Assembly: GCA_001414485.1 (NCBI GenBank)
Contig: LLEY01000106.1
Span: forward strand, 1-64,000
From: Calycina herbarum
Taxonomy: Eukaryota; Ascomycota; Leotiomycetes; Helotiales; Pezizellaceae
Direction: 5' to 3'
Length of the DNA: 64,000 bases
The notes under the pieces are model-generated. The model was not told the origin of the DNA, ran no database searches, and was given only the letters and a program-made list of their open reading frames with translations. The translations under genes and the position numbers were made by a program. This document shows positions 43,049-55,300 of this stretch, in pieces. The stretch's first letter is position 1. The number at the start of each line of letters is the position of its first letter.

Positions 43049-45799
43049 GAAGAGATAACCACGTTTAAGACTAGGTATAGAATATACAAATATAAGGTAC
43101 TACCTTTTAGACTCTATAATAGACCTACTATCTACTAACGTTATATAAATAACGTCTTAATCAACTATCTAGATAACTTCTATATCACTTATCTAGATAA
43201 TATACTAATTTATTTAAACAACGTTAAAGAATATAAGAAACAGGTTAAAAAGGTTCTAAATCAGCTCTAAGAAGCTAGACTTTAAGTAGATATTAAGAAG
43301 AGCAAATTCAGTATTACTAGAGTTAAATATCTAGGTTATATATTAACTACGAAAGGACTCGAAGTAGACTCTAAGAAAGTAGAACCTCTAAGAAACTAGG
43401 TCTAACCTAGTACTATAATAGATATAAAGTCTTACCTAGGCTTTTATAGTTTCTATAAACAATTTATTAAGAACTTTAGTAAAATCATAAAACCTCTAAC
43501 TACTATAACACGCTCTTTAGAGCTGTTTTAGTAGACACCTGAATATAAAGAAGCCTTTAAAGAGTTATAGACCTAGCTACTCTTAATTCAAGCTTTATAC
43601 TACTTTAACTCTAAACTTCCTACAAAGCTAGAGATAGACTCTTCTAATAGAGTAATAGCAGGTATATTCTTCTAATAATATAGTAATTAGTAGTATCTTA
43701 TAACGTTTTACTTCTACGTACTAGTTAGATACGAAGCAAATTAGAAGATCTATAATAAGGAATTATTTATAATTATTAAAGTATTTAAAAAGTAGTAGCC
43801 TAAACTTATGTCGTATTAGAGCTATATCAACGTCTACTTAGATTATAGATTCTTAAAATACTTTATAATAACTAAGCTACTTACTACTAAATAAGTATAA
43901 TAGATAGAGTTTCTTTTTAACTTTAATTTCTAGATCTAATTCACGTCTAGAAAGGATAATTAAAAGGCAGATATACTAAGTAGATATAAGTAGGATATTA
44001 AAATATAAGATTAAGTTAAGTTAGATAGCCGCTTATATACTCTTTTTAAACCTAGTAAGCTAGACGTCTAAATTAACGCCGACCTTACTTAGACCTTTTT
44101 ATAAAAATAAGTAATATCTATTAATATGATTTAGTTAGATATTATACTAGAATCAAGGTTAGATATAATTCATAAGCTAAGGATAGCTAATATATAATCT
44201 TTCTAGAAAGAACGTAGTAAACTTAAAGACAGTTATACTATCTTACTAGATAATTTACTTCTATTTAGAAGATAACTTTATATCTAAAGAAACACCGAAC
44301 TCTATATAAACCTTATCTAAGAAGTCTATAACTAAGTATCTAGTACTTACCTAAGTACTTAAAAGACCTACTAGTTATTAGCACCCTACTACTACTAGGT
44401 TAGAATAGGTTTAGACTATAAAACGTATATAGCTAACTACGAAGCGTATAGATACTCTTATTCTTAATAGACTAAATAATAAGGATTCCTTCACCTACTA
44501 CTAGTATCTAATTATCTAATATAGTATTTATATATAGATTTTAAGTTCTTTCTAAAAGATAAGTATAGATATAATACTATACTTATATTTATTAACCGCC
44601 TTAGAAAGGATTTAGTATTAATACTCTACTAATCTACTACTAATACTAGAAGATTAGCCTAGCTTTTTATATAATAGATCTATTATTTTAGACACTACTC
44701 TAAGTTAATTACGTCTAATAGAGGACCTTAATTCGTCTTAGCTTTTTAGATAGAATTCTATTATATTATCAGTGTTAAGCTTAAGCTCTTTATAGCTTAC
44801 TATAAATAAATAGATAGTTAGATAGAGATTATAAACTAATATATTAATCAGAGGCTAAGGCTTTTTATAACCTACTATTAGAATAACTAGAGCAAATTAA
44901 TTCTCTTAATAGACAGAGTATAGATAACTCTCCTATACTCGTCTATTAGTATAACCTCTTATTAGCTTAAGTTTAGACTCGATTTAAGAACCTCGTAGGA
45001 CTAGAATATCTCTAAGACTTCTATTCTCTAGAAATAATTAAATTATAATAAGGCAGTTAAAATAGCTTAATATATATACTCTACCTAGAATATAGCTAAA
45101 GATAATATAAGCAAAGCCTAATAGAGAATATAGAATAGTATAAATTAATACTAAAGAGCTATTAATTAGAACGTTAGTAATAAAGTCTACTTATTAACTA
45201 GGAATCTTAAGATAAATCAACCTAGCTAAAAGCTAGCTAAATAGTAGATAAGACCTTTTAAGATACTAGAATATATAAGATACTCTTATAAATTAAAACT
45301 CCTAGAAGGATTATTAATTTATAATGTTTTTACTATAGACGTACTATCTAGAGATCTAAATAACTCTCTACCTAGATAGAAAGCCTTAGAGCTATCTCTA
45401 GAGATTATTTAAGGTATATAAGAATAGAAAGTTTAAGAGATTCTCGCTAGTAGACTTTTTAGAAGATAGTTATAATACTAAGTAAAATAGATTAGCTACG
45501 ATTTAGACTCTACTTAGTATTCTACTAATAATTTTCAAGGTTTACTATATTAATTAAGAGACTTCTATATTAAATACCTAGAGTAACCAGGACTACTATA
45601 ACTCCTCTCTAAATAGATATATATATAGAAGATAAATAAGAACTAGTAAAGAGTTATATTAAAAAATAACCCTAAATATCCTCTAATTATAGTTACCTCT
45701 AATAAGAAACTTATAATATAAACCTAAGATAAAACACTACTACCTATAATAGGAATACTCGAAGTTAATAAAGTAGAGAACTAAGACTAAGTTACTACT

Positions 45800-46540
45800 A
45801 AAACAGGACCTACTACTCTCTCCTAGGCTATAGCTCTCTTCTCTTTCTCTTCCTCTCTCTCTCTATCTTCCTCCGTCTTATAAGAAGCCTGAATCAGCTT
45901 ATTATCCTCCTTCTCTACACGCTTACGCTTCTTACCTCGACTACTACCTATAATAGACGTAGCTAGAGAGACTCGCAAGCTCTCTAGGTAGGCCTTAAAG
46001 AGGTTCTAAACCTAGGCTTATATAGAATTACTATTATCTACTACGCTACGTAAAGCCTATTAGAATATTAGTTTAAGCTAACTCTAAAAACCTACTAACT
46101 ATAGAAGGAGTACTTATAATAATCTTAATACGAAGCGCCCGAGTCTCCTAGGAGTACGAACTATAACTTCGCTAAGGTCTTAGGTACCTCTACACCAGTA
46201 ACGACTAAGATCTTATTAATAGCCTTAGTAGCCTTCTCGACTATAACAACCTCGTCCGCCTACTATAAAGTAGTAAATTCCTTCTTAATAAACTAAGAGA
46301 GCTAGGAAGAGTTAATATAGACTTAGACTAGATTTAGACTATATTTAGACTATTACTTATAAGAGAGTAACAAGTATTCTACTTTATATAGTACTCGTAC
46401 TTCTTAGATATATCTTTTATAAAGACATACTCGTAGTCGCCGTTATAGGCTATTACCTAAAGGCACTAAACATAGCAGACCCGGTAAGTATTTAGAAGAG
46501 TACTAGCAGAGTAAGAGAGAGGCATTTTACTATATTAAAC
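45800..46540 (-). pseudogene. Degenerate minus-strand frame of unknown family
   Basis: Starts with an intact ATG at 46525 (M-P-L-S-Y-S-A-S-T-L-L-N-T-Y), continues with C-Y-V-Q-C-L-Q-V-I-A-Y-N-G-D-Y-E and D-I-S-K-K-Y-E-Y-Y-I-K, then a frame rich in Lys/Glu (V-E-K-A-T-K-A-I-N-K-I) to about 45.85 kb. The C-x-x-C...C pattern suggests a small zinc-binding protein. It resembles uncharacterised fungal proteins I recall, but without a name. It may be a captured gene or part of an unrecognised repeat. Confidence 0.35.
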
Positions 46541-46599
46541 TAATTAGCTCTCTAAATTAGAGCCGACCTAAAAGTAAAGACTTACGTTATAGTTATAGT

Positions 46600-46624
46600 T
46601 ATATATATATATATATATATATAT
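46600..46624. repeat. (TA)n microsatellite
   Basis: About twelve uninterrupted AT units inside RIP-mutated DNA. Confidence 0.9.
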
Positions 46625-48769
46625 CTAGAAACGTTAGCGTGTAAAAATATACCTAATTAGAAAGTATTCTTATATTTAAATCTTTATTAGTTATTAGAAA
46701 AGAAAGAAGAAAAGAAATTAAAATCAGAGATAAGTTAGCTAGTAATATACTAATTATAATAATAACTAGATTATTACTATTATTATTTATCGCTTAATTA
46801 CTACTATTATTATAAACGATAATAGTAAGTACTCGATAATACCTCTATAACCTACTAACTTCTATCTAATAACTAATTAAACCTCTTCTTTTTACTTAAT
46901 ACTATTATTATATAATAATAGTAAACAAACTATATTCTAAGCGATATACGATAATACTACAGCCTACTTATACCGCCCCGACTATAATACAAAGCCTCGA
47001 GGACGAGTCTTTTTCAAGAGAGAGAGATATAATAGCCAGCTATCGGAATTGCCGAGGTTACGTACTAGATAGGTTACGTAATAGATATTATTTTAGAATA
47101 GTAAGAACTAGATAGGTTTTAGACTTTGTTATTATCCGACCTCTTATATATAGATGCTCTTACTCTCTCTACTAAGAAGACTAATTTAGTCTTTTCCTTT
47201 GTATTTAGAGCCTAGTATTCAAACTTGTTATTCTACGGAACGTACTTCTATATACCTCTTTCGTAGTATTATCTGTTTCGTACCGTTATACTAGCTGAGA
47301 GACTATCGAGTTCAAAGGACTAGAATATAGATAATAACTAATAGAATTATCTAGTTACTCTGTAGTAGAAGACGTGTAGATAGTCTAGGCTCTTAAGAAC
47401 AGAAGTAGTAAATAGTACTAGGAAACACTTAAGAGATTTATAGACTACCTGAAAATATCTTTCTAAGGAACGCTTTCTCTTAAGAAAGGAGTTAAGCTAG
47501 AAGTAGATAGTAAGTATATAGTAATCGTCCTAGTTAGAAACGAAGGAATAATATTCTAGAAACTAGGTTCTAAAAAAGTATTTAGAGTACTTTTCTAGGA
47601 AATAAGAGAAGCTAAATTAGACTAGTAGATAGAGACCTATACTAGAGAACTATGCTCCCTAGCTATTAGAGAATTATAGTCTACTAATATAATATATTAA
47701 ACTATAGCTAAATAGATACGATTTTACCTAAGAACTATATTAGTATTAGGTAATAATTATCTTACTTACTAATAGACTTTAGGTTTAAACCTTAGTCTAT
47801 ACTCGTTCTTTCTAGTACTATCTAGAAGATTCAGTTATGTAAACACGTAATTCTTAGAATCTTCTAGTATCTATTCTATTTATAAGCTATAGAAGCTCCT
47901 AGAATCTCTCTAAGGAGTATATATAGCCCTTTACTATCCTTCTAGTTAGAAACCAAGTTAATTTTAAGTCTTCTATATATACTTATTTACCGATTCTATA
48001 GAAACGTAACTTAATAGTTACCTGACCTACTCTGTGCCTATCTAATTACTTACCTAGTAACCTACTCTATAGCCTACTCTATACGTTACCTTTACCCTCT
48101 AACAGGTTATAAGCCCGGGGAGCCGATTTTAGGTCTCTAGAATCGAGTTGTCTTTTCTTACGTAACCTTACGTGATATCATCTGACTTCCGGTACCGAAT
48201 ACCGTTATATTCGTAAGTATACCCTCTCTAATAGTAAAGTCTTTAGTAAGAGACCTATGTCCTACGTCCCTGAGATAGAGGCTCTAGCGAGTATAAAGCT
48301 AGAGATATAAGTAAATATATATAAAAACTCGTATATATACTACTTATACTTAGACCTGCGGCTATATCTGTTACGATTACGTTATTCTATAGCGGGTGAT
48401 ATAGCCTTCTTCTTAAACTAAGGAGCCTAGGCTTATAGCTACCTTTATATAGAGACTTATATATATAAAGAAGCTAGTAAGAAGTGACTGTCTCTACTAG
48501 TAGACTTTTAGATTATATAAGACTACTATTATCTATACTTATAAGAAGTTATCCTCGGAGAGAGTTAAGTATAGCTTAATTAGTACGTGGATTATCTTAT
48601 TCTTATATAAGATAAGTTAGCTTAGTAAGAAAGAAAGATAGTATAGTTATTTATATTTAAAAGAGAGTATAAAGCTTACTATTCTTCTCTAACTGAAAAA
48701 GCTAATAAGTACTTGTTTAAAGAGTACGTCTATCTATATATATATATAGACTTTAAGAGGTTTTTAAAC
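46625..48769. other. Unclassified RIP-mutated DNA and probable copia leader
   Basis: No family recognised. A readable plus-strand stretch near 47.45-47.75 kb (L-S-L-K-K-G-V-K-L-E-V, F-Q-E-I-R-E-A-K-L) has no known motif. 47.8-48.7 kb has short TATA-like and C/T-rich blocks and may contain the 5' LTR and leader of the copia element, but I could not match it to a second copy. Confidence 0.4.
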
Positions 48770-50345
48770 ATGTCTTCTACTTCCTTTAAAGGAGAGAAGC
48801 TAATCGGCCGCTCTAATTATATAGAGTAGCTTATAGAAGCCGAGCTTTATCTTAAAATAAACGGTTTTATACTTTATATCTTAGGAACTATTAAAGAACC
48901 TAAGCTGTCTTTATACTATAATAAGACAGAAGAAGAAGAGCTCGAACCCAAATCAGACGAGTTAGTAGTTAGATACGAAGATAAACTCGACGATTATAGA
49001 GCTAAAAGTAATAGAGCTCTAGCTGCTTTATAAGCTATTATCTCTTCTAATAATATAAAGAGATATATAGATATTAACTCTTCTTCTCTTCTTTAGAATA
49101 AAATTAAGACTGATTTCAGCAGCTCTAGTCTAGAACTAGTAGAGCGTTATTATAATAAAATAACTAACGCTCGCTATAGTAACTTTAATACTATAGAAGA
49201 GTATATATCAGAGATTTAATCCTCGGCTATATACTTAAGAAGCTTAGACGGAAAATATCTAATACTTTTATACTAGTTACTATCTTTAATAGCCTTCCTA
49301 GCTCTTTTGATTCCTTTATATCTAGGAAGTACGAAGATATAGGAAGCGATATTAGTTCTATAGACTTAGAAGAGCTTATAAGCGACCTTATAGGTGAAGA
49401 GTCTAGAATAACTTAAAGAAGCGATTTAGAAGCTAATAAAGCTTCTATTAAGAATAGCTCTCTATGTACCTACTATAATAAAATAGGACATATTAAGCGT
49501 AAGTGCTTTATACTTCACCTAGAGTATAGAAAGAGTAATAATAATAATAATACTAGTAAGAATACTAGTAATAACTCTTCTAAGAAGGATGAAAAGAAGA
49601 AGAATAAAGACAAAGATAAAGATAAAGACTCCGATAACTCTAAAGCATCTCCTAGAGTTATTATATTAGCTAGTTCTAATAGTAATACTATAGCTAGCTT
49701 TACTAGTTCTAATAATAAACTAGTATTAGACTCTAGAGCTTCCGAACACTTTACACCGAATAAGGACTGGCTTCTTGACTTTAAAGAGCTTAATAGCTCT
49801 ATTATAGTAGCTAATAACGTTGAAGAACCTTTATTAAGTAAAGGAAATATATCTATTACTTATAAAGGAATAGAGCTACTTATTAAAGACGTATATTACG
49901 TCCCTAGCCTTAATAATACTCTTGTTTCAGCTTACTCTCTAGCTAATAAAGGATAGGATATAAAGCTTAATAAGAGCGATACTTATATTAGTAAAGCTAA
50001 TATTAAGGTTAAAGCTCTTTAGCAAAGCAATGCTTATTATCTTCCCGATCTAGCTATAGACTATAGTAAGCTTGAAAAAGTAGTTTATAGTATTAATACT
50101 TCTATTAAAGAAGAGAATCTTACTCTATTACATAAGAGGCTTAATGACTTAAACCTAGAGTATTTAGTTAAAACTATAGATAATACTATAGGATTTAAGC
50201 TTAGTAGTAAGTCTAATAAGACTATAGATAACTATAAACCCTGCTATCTAGGTAAATTAACTAAGAAAGTAAGCTATATATCTTTATAGAATCCTATTAA
50301 TAGTGATTCTCTTACTTACTTTAACCTAGATATAGCCGGCTCTTT
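48770..50345 (+). pseudogene. Ty1/copia gag-pol, 5' half
   Basis: Starts at an intact ATG (48770-48772; M-S-S-T-S-F-K-G-E-K-L). The gag frame runs to about 49.25 kb, where a shift of one base moves to the next frame (F-D-S-F-I-S-R-K-Y-E-D). Then come a CCHC knuckle (Cys codons 49465-49467 and 49504-49506), a Lys/Asp-rich linker, the aspartic protease L-D-S-R-A-S-E-H-F (49729-49740; the usual D-S-G-A changed by TpG to TpA), and the gag-pre-integrase block L-L-H-K-R-L-N-D-L-N. The integrase core, reverse transcriptase and 3' LTR are missing: the sequence passes at about 50345 into another element. It is less RIP-damaged than neighbours, with few stops. Confidence 0.82.
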
Positions 50346-50449
50346 TAGAGTTAAAGGAACTAGGAGAAGGTTCTAGAATCAAGCCTAATCACGTGAAATA
50401 GAATACTCTAGAAGTATTTCTACGTATATATAACCTCTACTTCTCTCTT

Positions 50450-51698
50450 ACTCTCTTAAAGAGTTTAAGACACAATTCAAAAGCATTTTTATAACACTTC
50501 TTAAAGAGGATAACGACTCTTATATTTTATACTAATAGTAATTACTTCTAAAACCTTAAAATTTAGACCTTGCTATTTGCCTAGCGCCCCTCGATAACGA
50601 TAGCGAATTAGAGGACGAAGAAGACGTGTTAAACTCTAAATCTTTAAGTTCTTAGCTAGAGCTATCTACTAGATCCAGCTCTTAACTAGAGGAAGAAGAA
50701 GAAGCGGAATCCTATAACCACGCCTTAGCTAGGATATTAGACGAGAGGTATAGAGAAGACTCCTTCTAGAAGAGTATTTCTAAGGAAATAAGTAAGAGAG
50801 ATCGTACCCCCTATTCTAAAGAAGTCGTATTATCTAAGTATACGATCGTCGATAATAGACTATACTTCTAGGATAGGCTCTATATCCTAGACATAGAACT
50901 TCGTATATAGCTTCTTTAATAAGCCTACGACTTAGTTAAGAGCGGCTACTCTAGTAAGAATAAGCTATTCGAGTTAGTTTCTCGATACTACTAGTAGCTT
51001 AGACTGTATAAAGATATTACCTAGTTTTACTAAGTATACGAGAGCTATCTTCGGAATAAGTATTCCTAGCTACGCTACTAGGGCACCTTAAAACCTCTCT
51101 TAATACTACTTCAGAGATAGAGAGACTTATTAGTAGATTTTATAAGACTTATTCTAAAAGTAGAAGAATATAATACTATTATAGTAGTTACTTACTACCT
51201 TACTAAGGACTGCTATATTATTCTTTGCTATTCTACTATAACTATAGTCGACCTTACTCGCTTGTTTATATATAAAGTATAGAAACTCTATAGCCTACTA
51301 GATATACTTATCTCTAATTAAGAACCTTTGTTTATCTCTAACTTCTAGAAGTCTATCTACGATATACTTTGTATTTAAGTAGACCTTTCTATAACCTACT
51401 ACTTAGAAACGGACGGCTAGATAGAAATCGTAAACAAGTTTATAGCTAAGTACCTCTGCTAGTATATCGCCTTTACTTAAGCCGATTAGGTATAATTCCT
51501 ACTATTAGCTAAGTTTGTCTTATAAAACACAGTTACTACTATAACTAATATGTCTCTATTCTTTATAAATCACGGCTACTACTCTTATATAAGTTTTAGC
51601 CTATCTTAATCACCTACTTTTACTTCTTAAAACGCTCTTATAGAGAGGATATTTACTTAAAAGATAGAAGACGTCTTAGAATTACTACGAACGAACTA
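50450..51698 (+). pseudogene. Gypsy fragment B: integrase region
   Basis: Read through TAG/TAA: Y-N-H-A-L-A-R-I-L, R-L-Y-F-Q-D-R-L-Y-I, L-F-E-L-V-S-R-Y-Y (zinc-binding end of integrase), D-L-L-V-D-F-I-R-L-I, V-V-T-Y-Y-L-T-K-D, L-I-S-N-Q-E-P-L-F-I and the second-half block D-G-Q-I-E-I-V-N-K-F, then an A-L-I-E-R-I stretch. This is a Ty3/gypsy integrase of a different family from element A. The 5' part of the element is absent. It ends at the 460-bp repeat. Confidence 0.8.
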
Positions 51699-52158
51699 TG
51701 ACGAAACTTAAACTAACTAAACAAAGATAACTAAGTCTCGAAGGTTAGTATATAAATAAGAAGTATAGATATACTAGGTTCTTTACTTAGAAGTAAACTC
51801 GTTACTTATATCAAAGATATTAAATAAGATAATAAGATTAATAACTAAAGTTAAGTACGAAGCTTCTATCTAATAGCAGACGTACTAGTCTTTTATATAG
51901 AATCTTTATACTTATAAAGTCTACTTCTATAGAAGTCCCGATAATAGAGTTCGACTCTAACTCTTAGAACTCCTCTAAATAAGACTCTATCACCTAACTG
52001 TTCCTAACCGAGTCACGTGATCTAATTATAATAAGATCTATAGATTTATACGTTTTTAATATATTTAATCCTTCCTTCCCTAGGTTTTATATAGTACTCG
52101 TCTTATTAGAGCGCTACTTAGAATTTCTTATTACGTAGCTAATATATAATTCGTAATA
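51699..52158 (+). repeat. 460-bp direct repeat, candidate LTR, copy 2
   Basis: Starts TGACGAAAC and ends CGTAATA; pairs with 34854-35313. Its place directly after an integrase region suits a 3' LTR. The 5-base flanks of the two copies differ (AAGTA and CTATC), so they are not the two ends of one simple insertion. Confidence 0.65.
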
Positions 52159-52343
52159 CTATCCTCTTCTTAGCTTAGCGTATCCCTACGCTAATATATA
52201 TTCTTCGAAATATCGATTAGAGGCTAATAACCTTCGTTCTTATCTAATATATCTTCTTTTTATAATAAACGGAAAGAGCGCTTAGCTCTTATTATACGAA
52301 TTAAGTCTACGAAGTATTCGGCTATAACTTATTCTTTCTATTA
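52159..52343. other. Left part of the LINE 2 target
   Basis: RIP-mutated DNA that continues, past the LINE, at 56317. Not classified. Confidence 0.4.
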
Positions 52344-52356
52344 AAAACAGTCTTAT

Positions 52357-55300
52357 TTATTTATTTCTATTTAACGTTAAGCGGATTCTAGCTCGCGTGG
52401 GCTAGGTCCTAGAAAGTCCTAGTATTAAGCAAATACCGCTAGAGAGGTGCTCTAGGCTATAGAGAGTATAAAAGAAAGTACGCTAATTTATAAGAGATAG
52501 TTTAAAGAGAAGCTCTACTTCTAAAACAGCTCTCGTTCTTAATTAGTTTAAAAGTATCGAGAGAGGTAGATCTTAGTATAAAACTTTGTCTTATAATAGA
52601 CCTTATAAAAGAGTTTCTTATAGTATAGACTAAAGAGAAGTTATAGATTCCTCTTAGCCTTTATAAGTAGTTCCGAGGCTACTCTATTTACTAGCCGGTA
52701 AAAGAGAAGGTGGAATTGAGTTTTTCCTCTACTACACTTATACTTACCCGAGGTAAGTAGTATATCGAGGTAGAAGAAGCGAAGGTGATATAGGTTAAAG
52801 TCTCCGTAGCTAGAGTAAGCTGCGATTAGGCGAGCTAGGACCTCTCTTAGTAGGTGAAGTGTCTTTGGCTTTGAGGACTAGTTAACAAGCCCTAGGTCTT
52901 TGTATAGACTAGGAGCTATAGTGTTCTAGAGCTTCTTTATAAGCTGAGTCTCTAACTCTTTAACCTCTCTCTTAAGCGTAGTAGTATAGAGTAGAGAAGA
53001 AGAAGGAGAAGAAGAAGACAAAGAGTTAAGCGAGAGTAGCTAAGCGCCTCTCCTCGTAGCTCTATCTACTATCTCGTTCTCTTTGATTCCTATATAACTA
53101 GGGCACTACCTAGTATAAACTTTCCTAGGGTATAATAGAGCTAACTCGTTAACTCTATTAAAGGTCTCTTATAAGGTGCTGTAAGACCGGTAGATTAGTT
53201 ATAGTATTACTTTAAGGTTGTTAAAGCAGATCTAGTACTTCCTAGCTAGAGGCTAGAAGGAAGAGGAGATAGCTAGTTCTAGTCTATAAAGAGCAGCTCT
53301 AGCCTCTATATCGTAGATCTTAAGTGCTGTATTAAAGGAGTAAACCTTGGTGTTAAGGATAGCTCTCTCTCTTATTAGACAGACACCTTCGCTAGTTCTC
53401 TTGTTATTTAAGCGAGAGCTGTCGGAGAAGATAACTAGGTCTATATCAGAGACAGTAGCAAGGAATTTAAGGAATCTAGCTTTATAGGAGTCCTTGGTTC
53501 CTTCGGAGTTAGGCCTCTCTATTTCTAGAAGACGGGCTTGCCGGTTAAAGCCTCTATTCTACGGTGGGTCTTAGAGGGGGTCGATCTCTTTAGAGAGAGA
53601 GAGAGCCTTATAAGTACGATAAGTAAGCCTAGCTTTAGAGTAAGGGTTATTAGTACAACGTTTTAGTAGGTGAGCTAGGTCGAGTCGTCGAGTCCTAGCT
53701 TCGAGTGCTTTGCTTCTACTTATAAGACTAATCTCAGAGGTAAGGAGGCCGGATTCTATAAGAAGTACTAAGGTAGAAGTAGTCTTATATACTAGAAGGA
53801 TAATCCTAGTATACTTAGCTACTACTCTATCTAGCAGAGTGAGATAGCGGCTAATTCGGTTGTTTTTTATACTCTATACCTAGCTCTCTCTTACTCTAGC
53901 ACGTCTAGAGAACTAGGTCTCGCTTCCGAAGTAGGCGATAGACAGGATATAAGCAGTAGTAGCTTGTTTAAGTAAGTGTAAGAGAGAGCCTCGTATAGTG
54001 TTTGTTATTCTTTTTAAAGTACTAGCTACTAGTGTAGCCTTGCTAGCTATTCTTCTAACGTGGCTATAGAAGGTAAGACGAGAGTTAAAGAAGATACTAA
54101 GTTACTAAAGCTCTTATATAGGTTCTATTATTTTTCCTTCTACTATAATAGAAGGAGAGGGCTAGATACCTCTTCCCTTTTGCTTTCTCTTACGAGAGAA
54201 GTAGATAAGTTTAGACTTCTTAGTATTAAAGGTAATCCCCTCTTCTATCCTCTAAGCTAGTATACTAGCTACCTGTTTTATAAGAACTATAGTATTCCCT
54301 GCCTTAGAGGGCTCAAAAGCAAGTAGTCTAATGTCGTCGGCGTAGCCGAACCTTTGAAGTGTCGGGAGAGAGCCTACTCCTAGGGTAAAGAGTAGCTAGA
54401 TATAGAGTATAAAGAGAATAGGCGAGATAGGCGAGCCCTAGAGTAGTCTATACTAAAGAGGGGTAGATACTTCTATTTCTCTGTCTAGCTTTACTTTAAT
54501 AGATCTACTAGATAAGAAGGAGGTAACCTATACTATAAAGCTATATAGCTACCCTTGCTCTTAGAGTCTTTTAATTAGTCGGCCTAGAAGAACAGCGTCA
54601 AAGGTACTCTTAATATTAAGTGTAAGAAGAGAAGCCTCTTGCTTCTCTCTAAGTACTTTCTCTATATCAAAGGTAAGACAGGTTATAAGGTCTGTGACTG
54701 CTCTTAGTAGAAGAGCTCCGAACTGGTTCAGTTTAAGAACAGTATACTTAAAAGTAATCTAGAAGGCTCTCTTTATTAGAACTCTCTCGAGGCCCTTTCT
54801 AAGAACCGAGAGTAGAGAGATTAGCCGGTATACGCGAGGAGACGACTTATCCTTCTTATTTAGCTTCGGAATAATAGCTATAATAGCTGTGCGGAAGATC
54901 TTTAAGTAGAAGCCTGTCTTTATACACCCCTTGAATAGTGAATAGACTAGATATAAGATCTAAGGCCAGGCTGTCTTAAAGATACCTGTAATAAGTTTGT
55001 CCTCCTCTAGAGTAGTAGAGGCCTTTCCTAGAACCGATTCCTCAACCTCGCGTAGAGTAAGAGCTGTCTAAGGCAGAGAACAAGTAGAGGTAGTTAGAGT
55101 GTTAGTTAGTATATCTCCGACTTCTACCTTGTTTATAAGTAGTTCTTATACTAGGATCTTCTGTTTCTCCTAAATAGTAAAGCCTAGTTACTCTGTCGAG
55201 TTCTTTAAAGAAGGGGATCTATAGACCTCTATACTCTAGTACTACTTATAAATCTTAAAGACGTTCTTACTCTTTATAGCTTTGTCGATTAGGCTACGGA

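Larger units (their letters stand above)
35350..45690 (+). pseudogene. Gag-pol polyprotein of gypsy element A
   Basis: Read through TAG/TAA: a gag end with a CCHC knuckle remnant (Y-Y-Q-Y-S-K-P-G-Y-Y, about 35.8 kb), reverse transcriptase from S-Y-Y-E-Y-D-Y-K-I-T-L (36.9 kb) through F-Y-I-D-Y-Q-K-L-N and F-T-K-L-D to Y-I-Q-I-D-P-D-L, where LINE 1 interrupts. It resumes at 43.05 kb with T-T-F-K-T-R-Y, then Y-L-D-N (43190-43201, Asp to Asn), Y-L-G-F-Y-S-F-Y, RNase H, integrase with S-N-R-G-P-Q-F-V (about 44.7 kb), and a chromodomain near 45.4-45.6 kb. The integrase differs clearly from that of gypsy fragment B. Confidence 0.82.
34854..45800 (+). mobile_element. Ty3/gypsy element A, plus strand, split by a LINE
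   Basis: Gag remnant, protease, reverse transcriptase, RNase H, integrase and chromodomain run left to right, interrupted by LINE 1 (37253-43032). Without the LINE and one duplication copy the internal part is about 4.7 kb. The right border is approximate; no right LTR was matched. Confidence 0.75.

Noticed and set aside
54060..54260. 66-codon plus-strand frame inside LINE 2
   Set aside because: Antisense to the reverse-transcriptase region of a minus-strand LINE.
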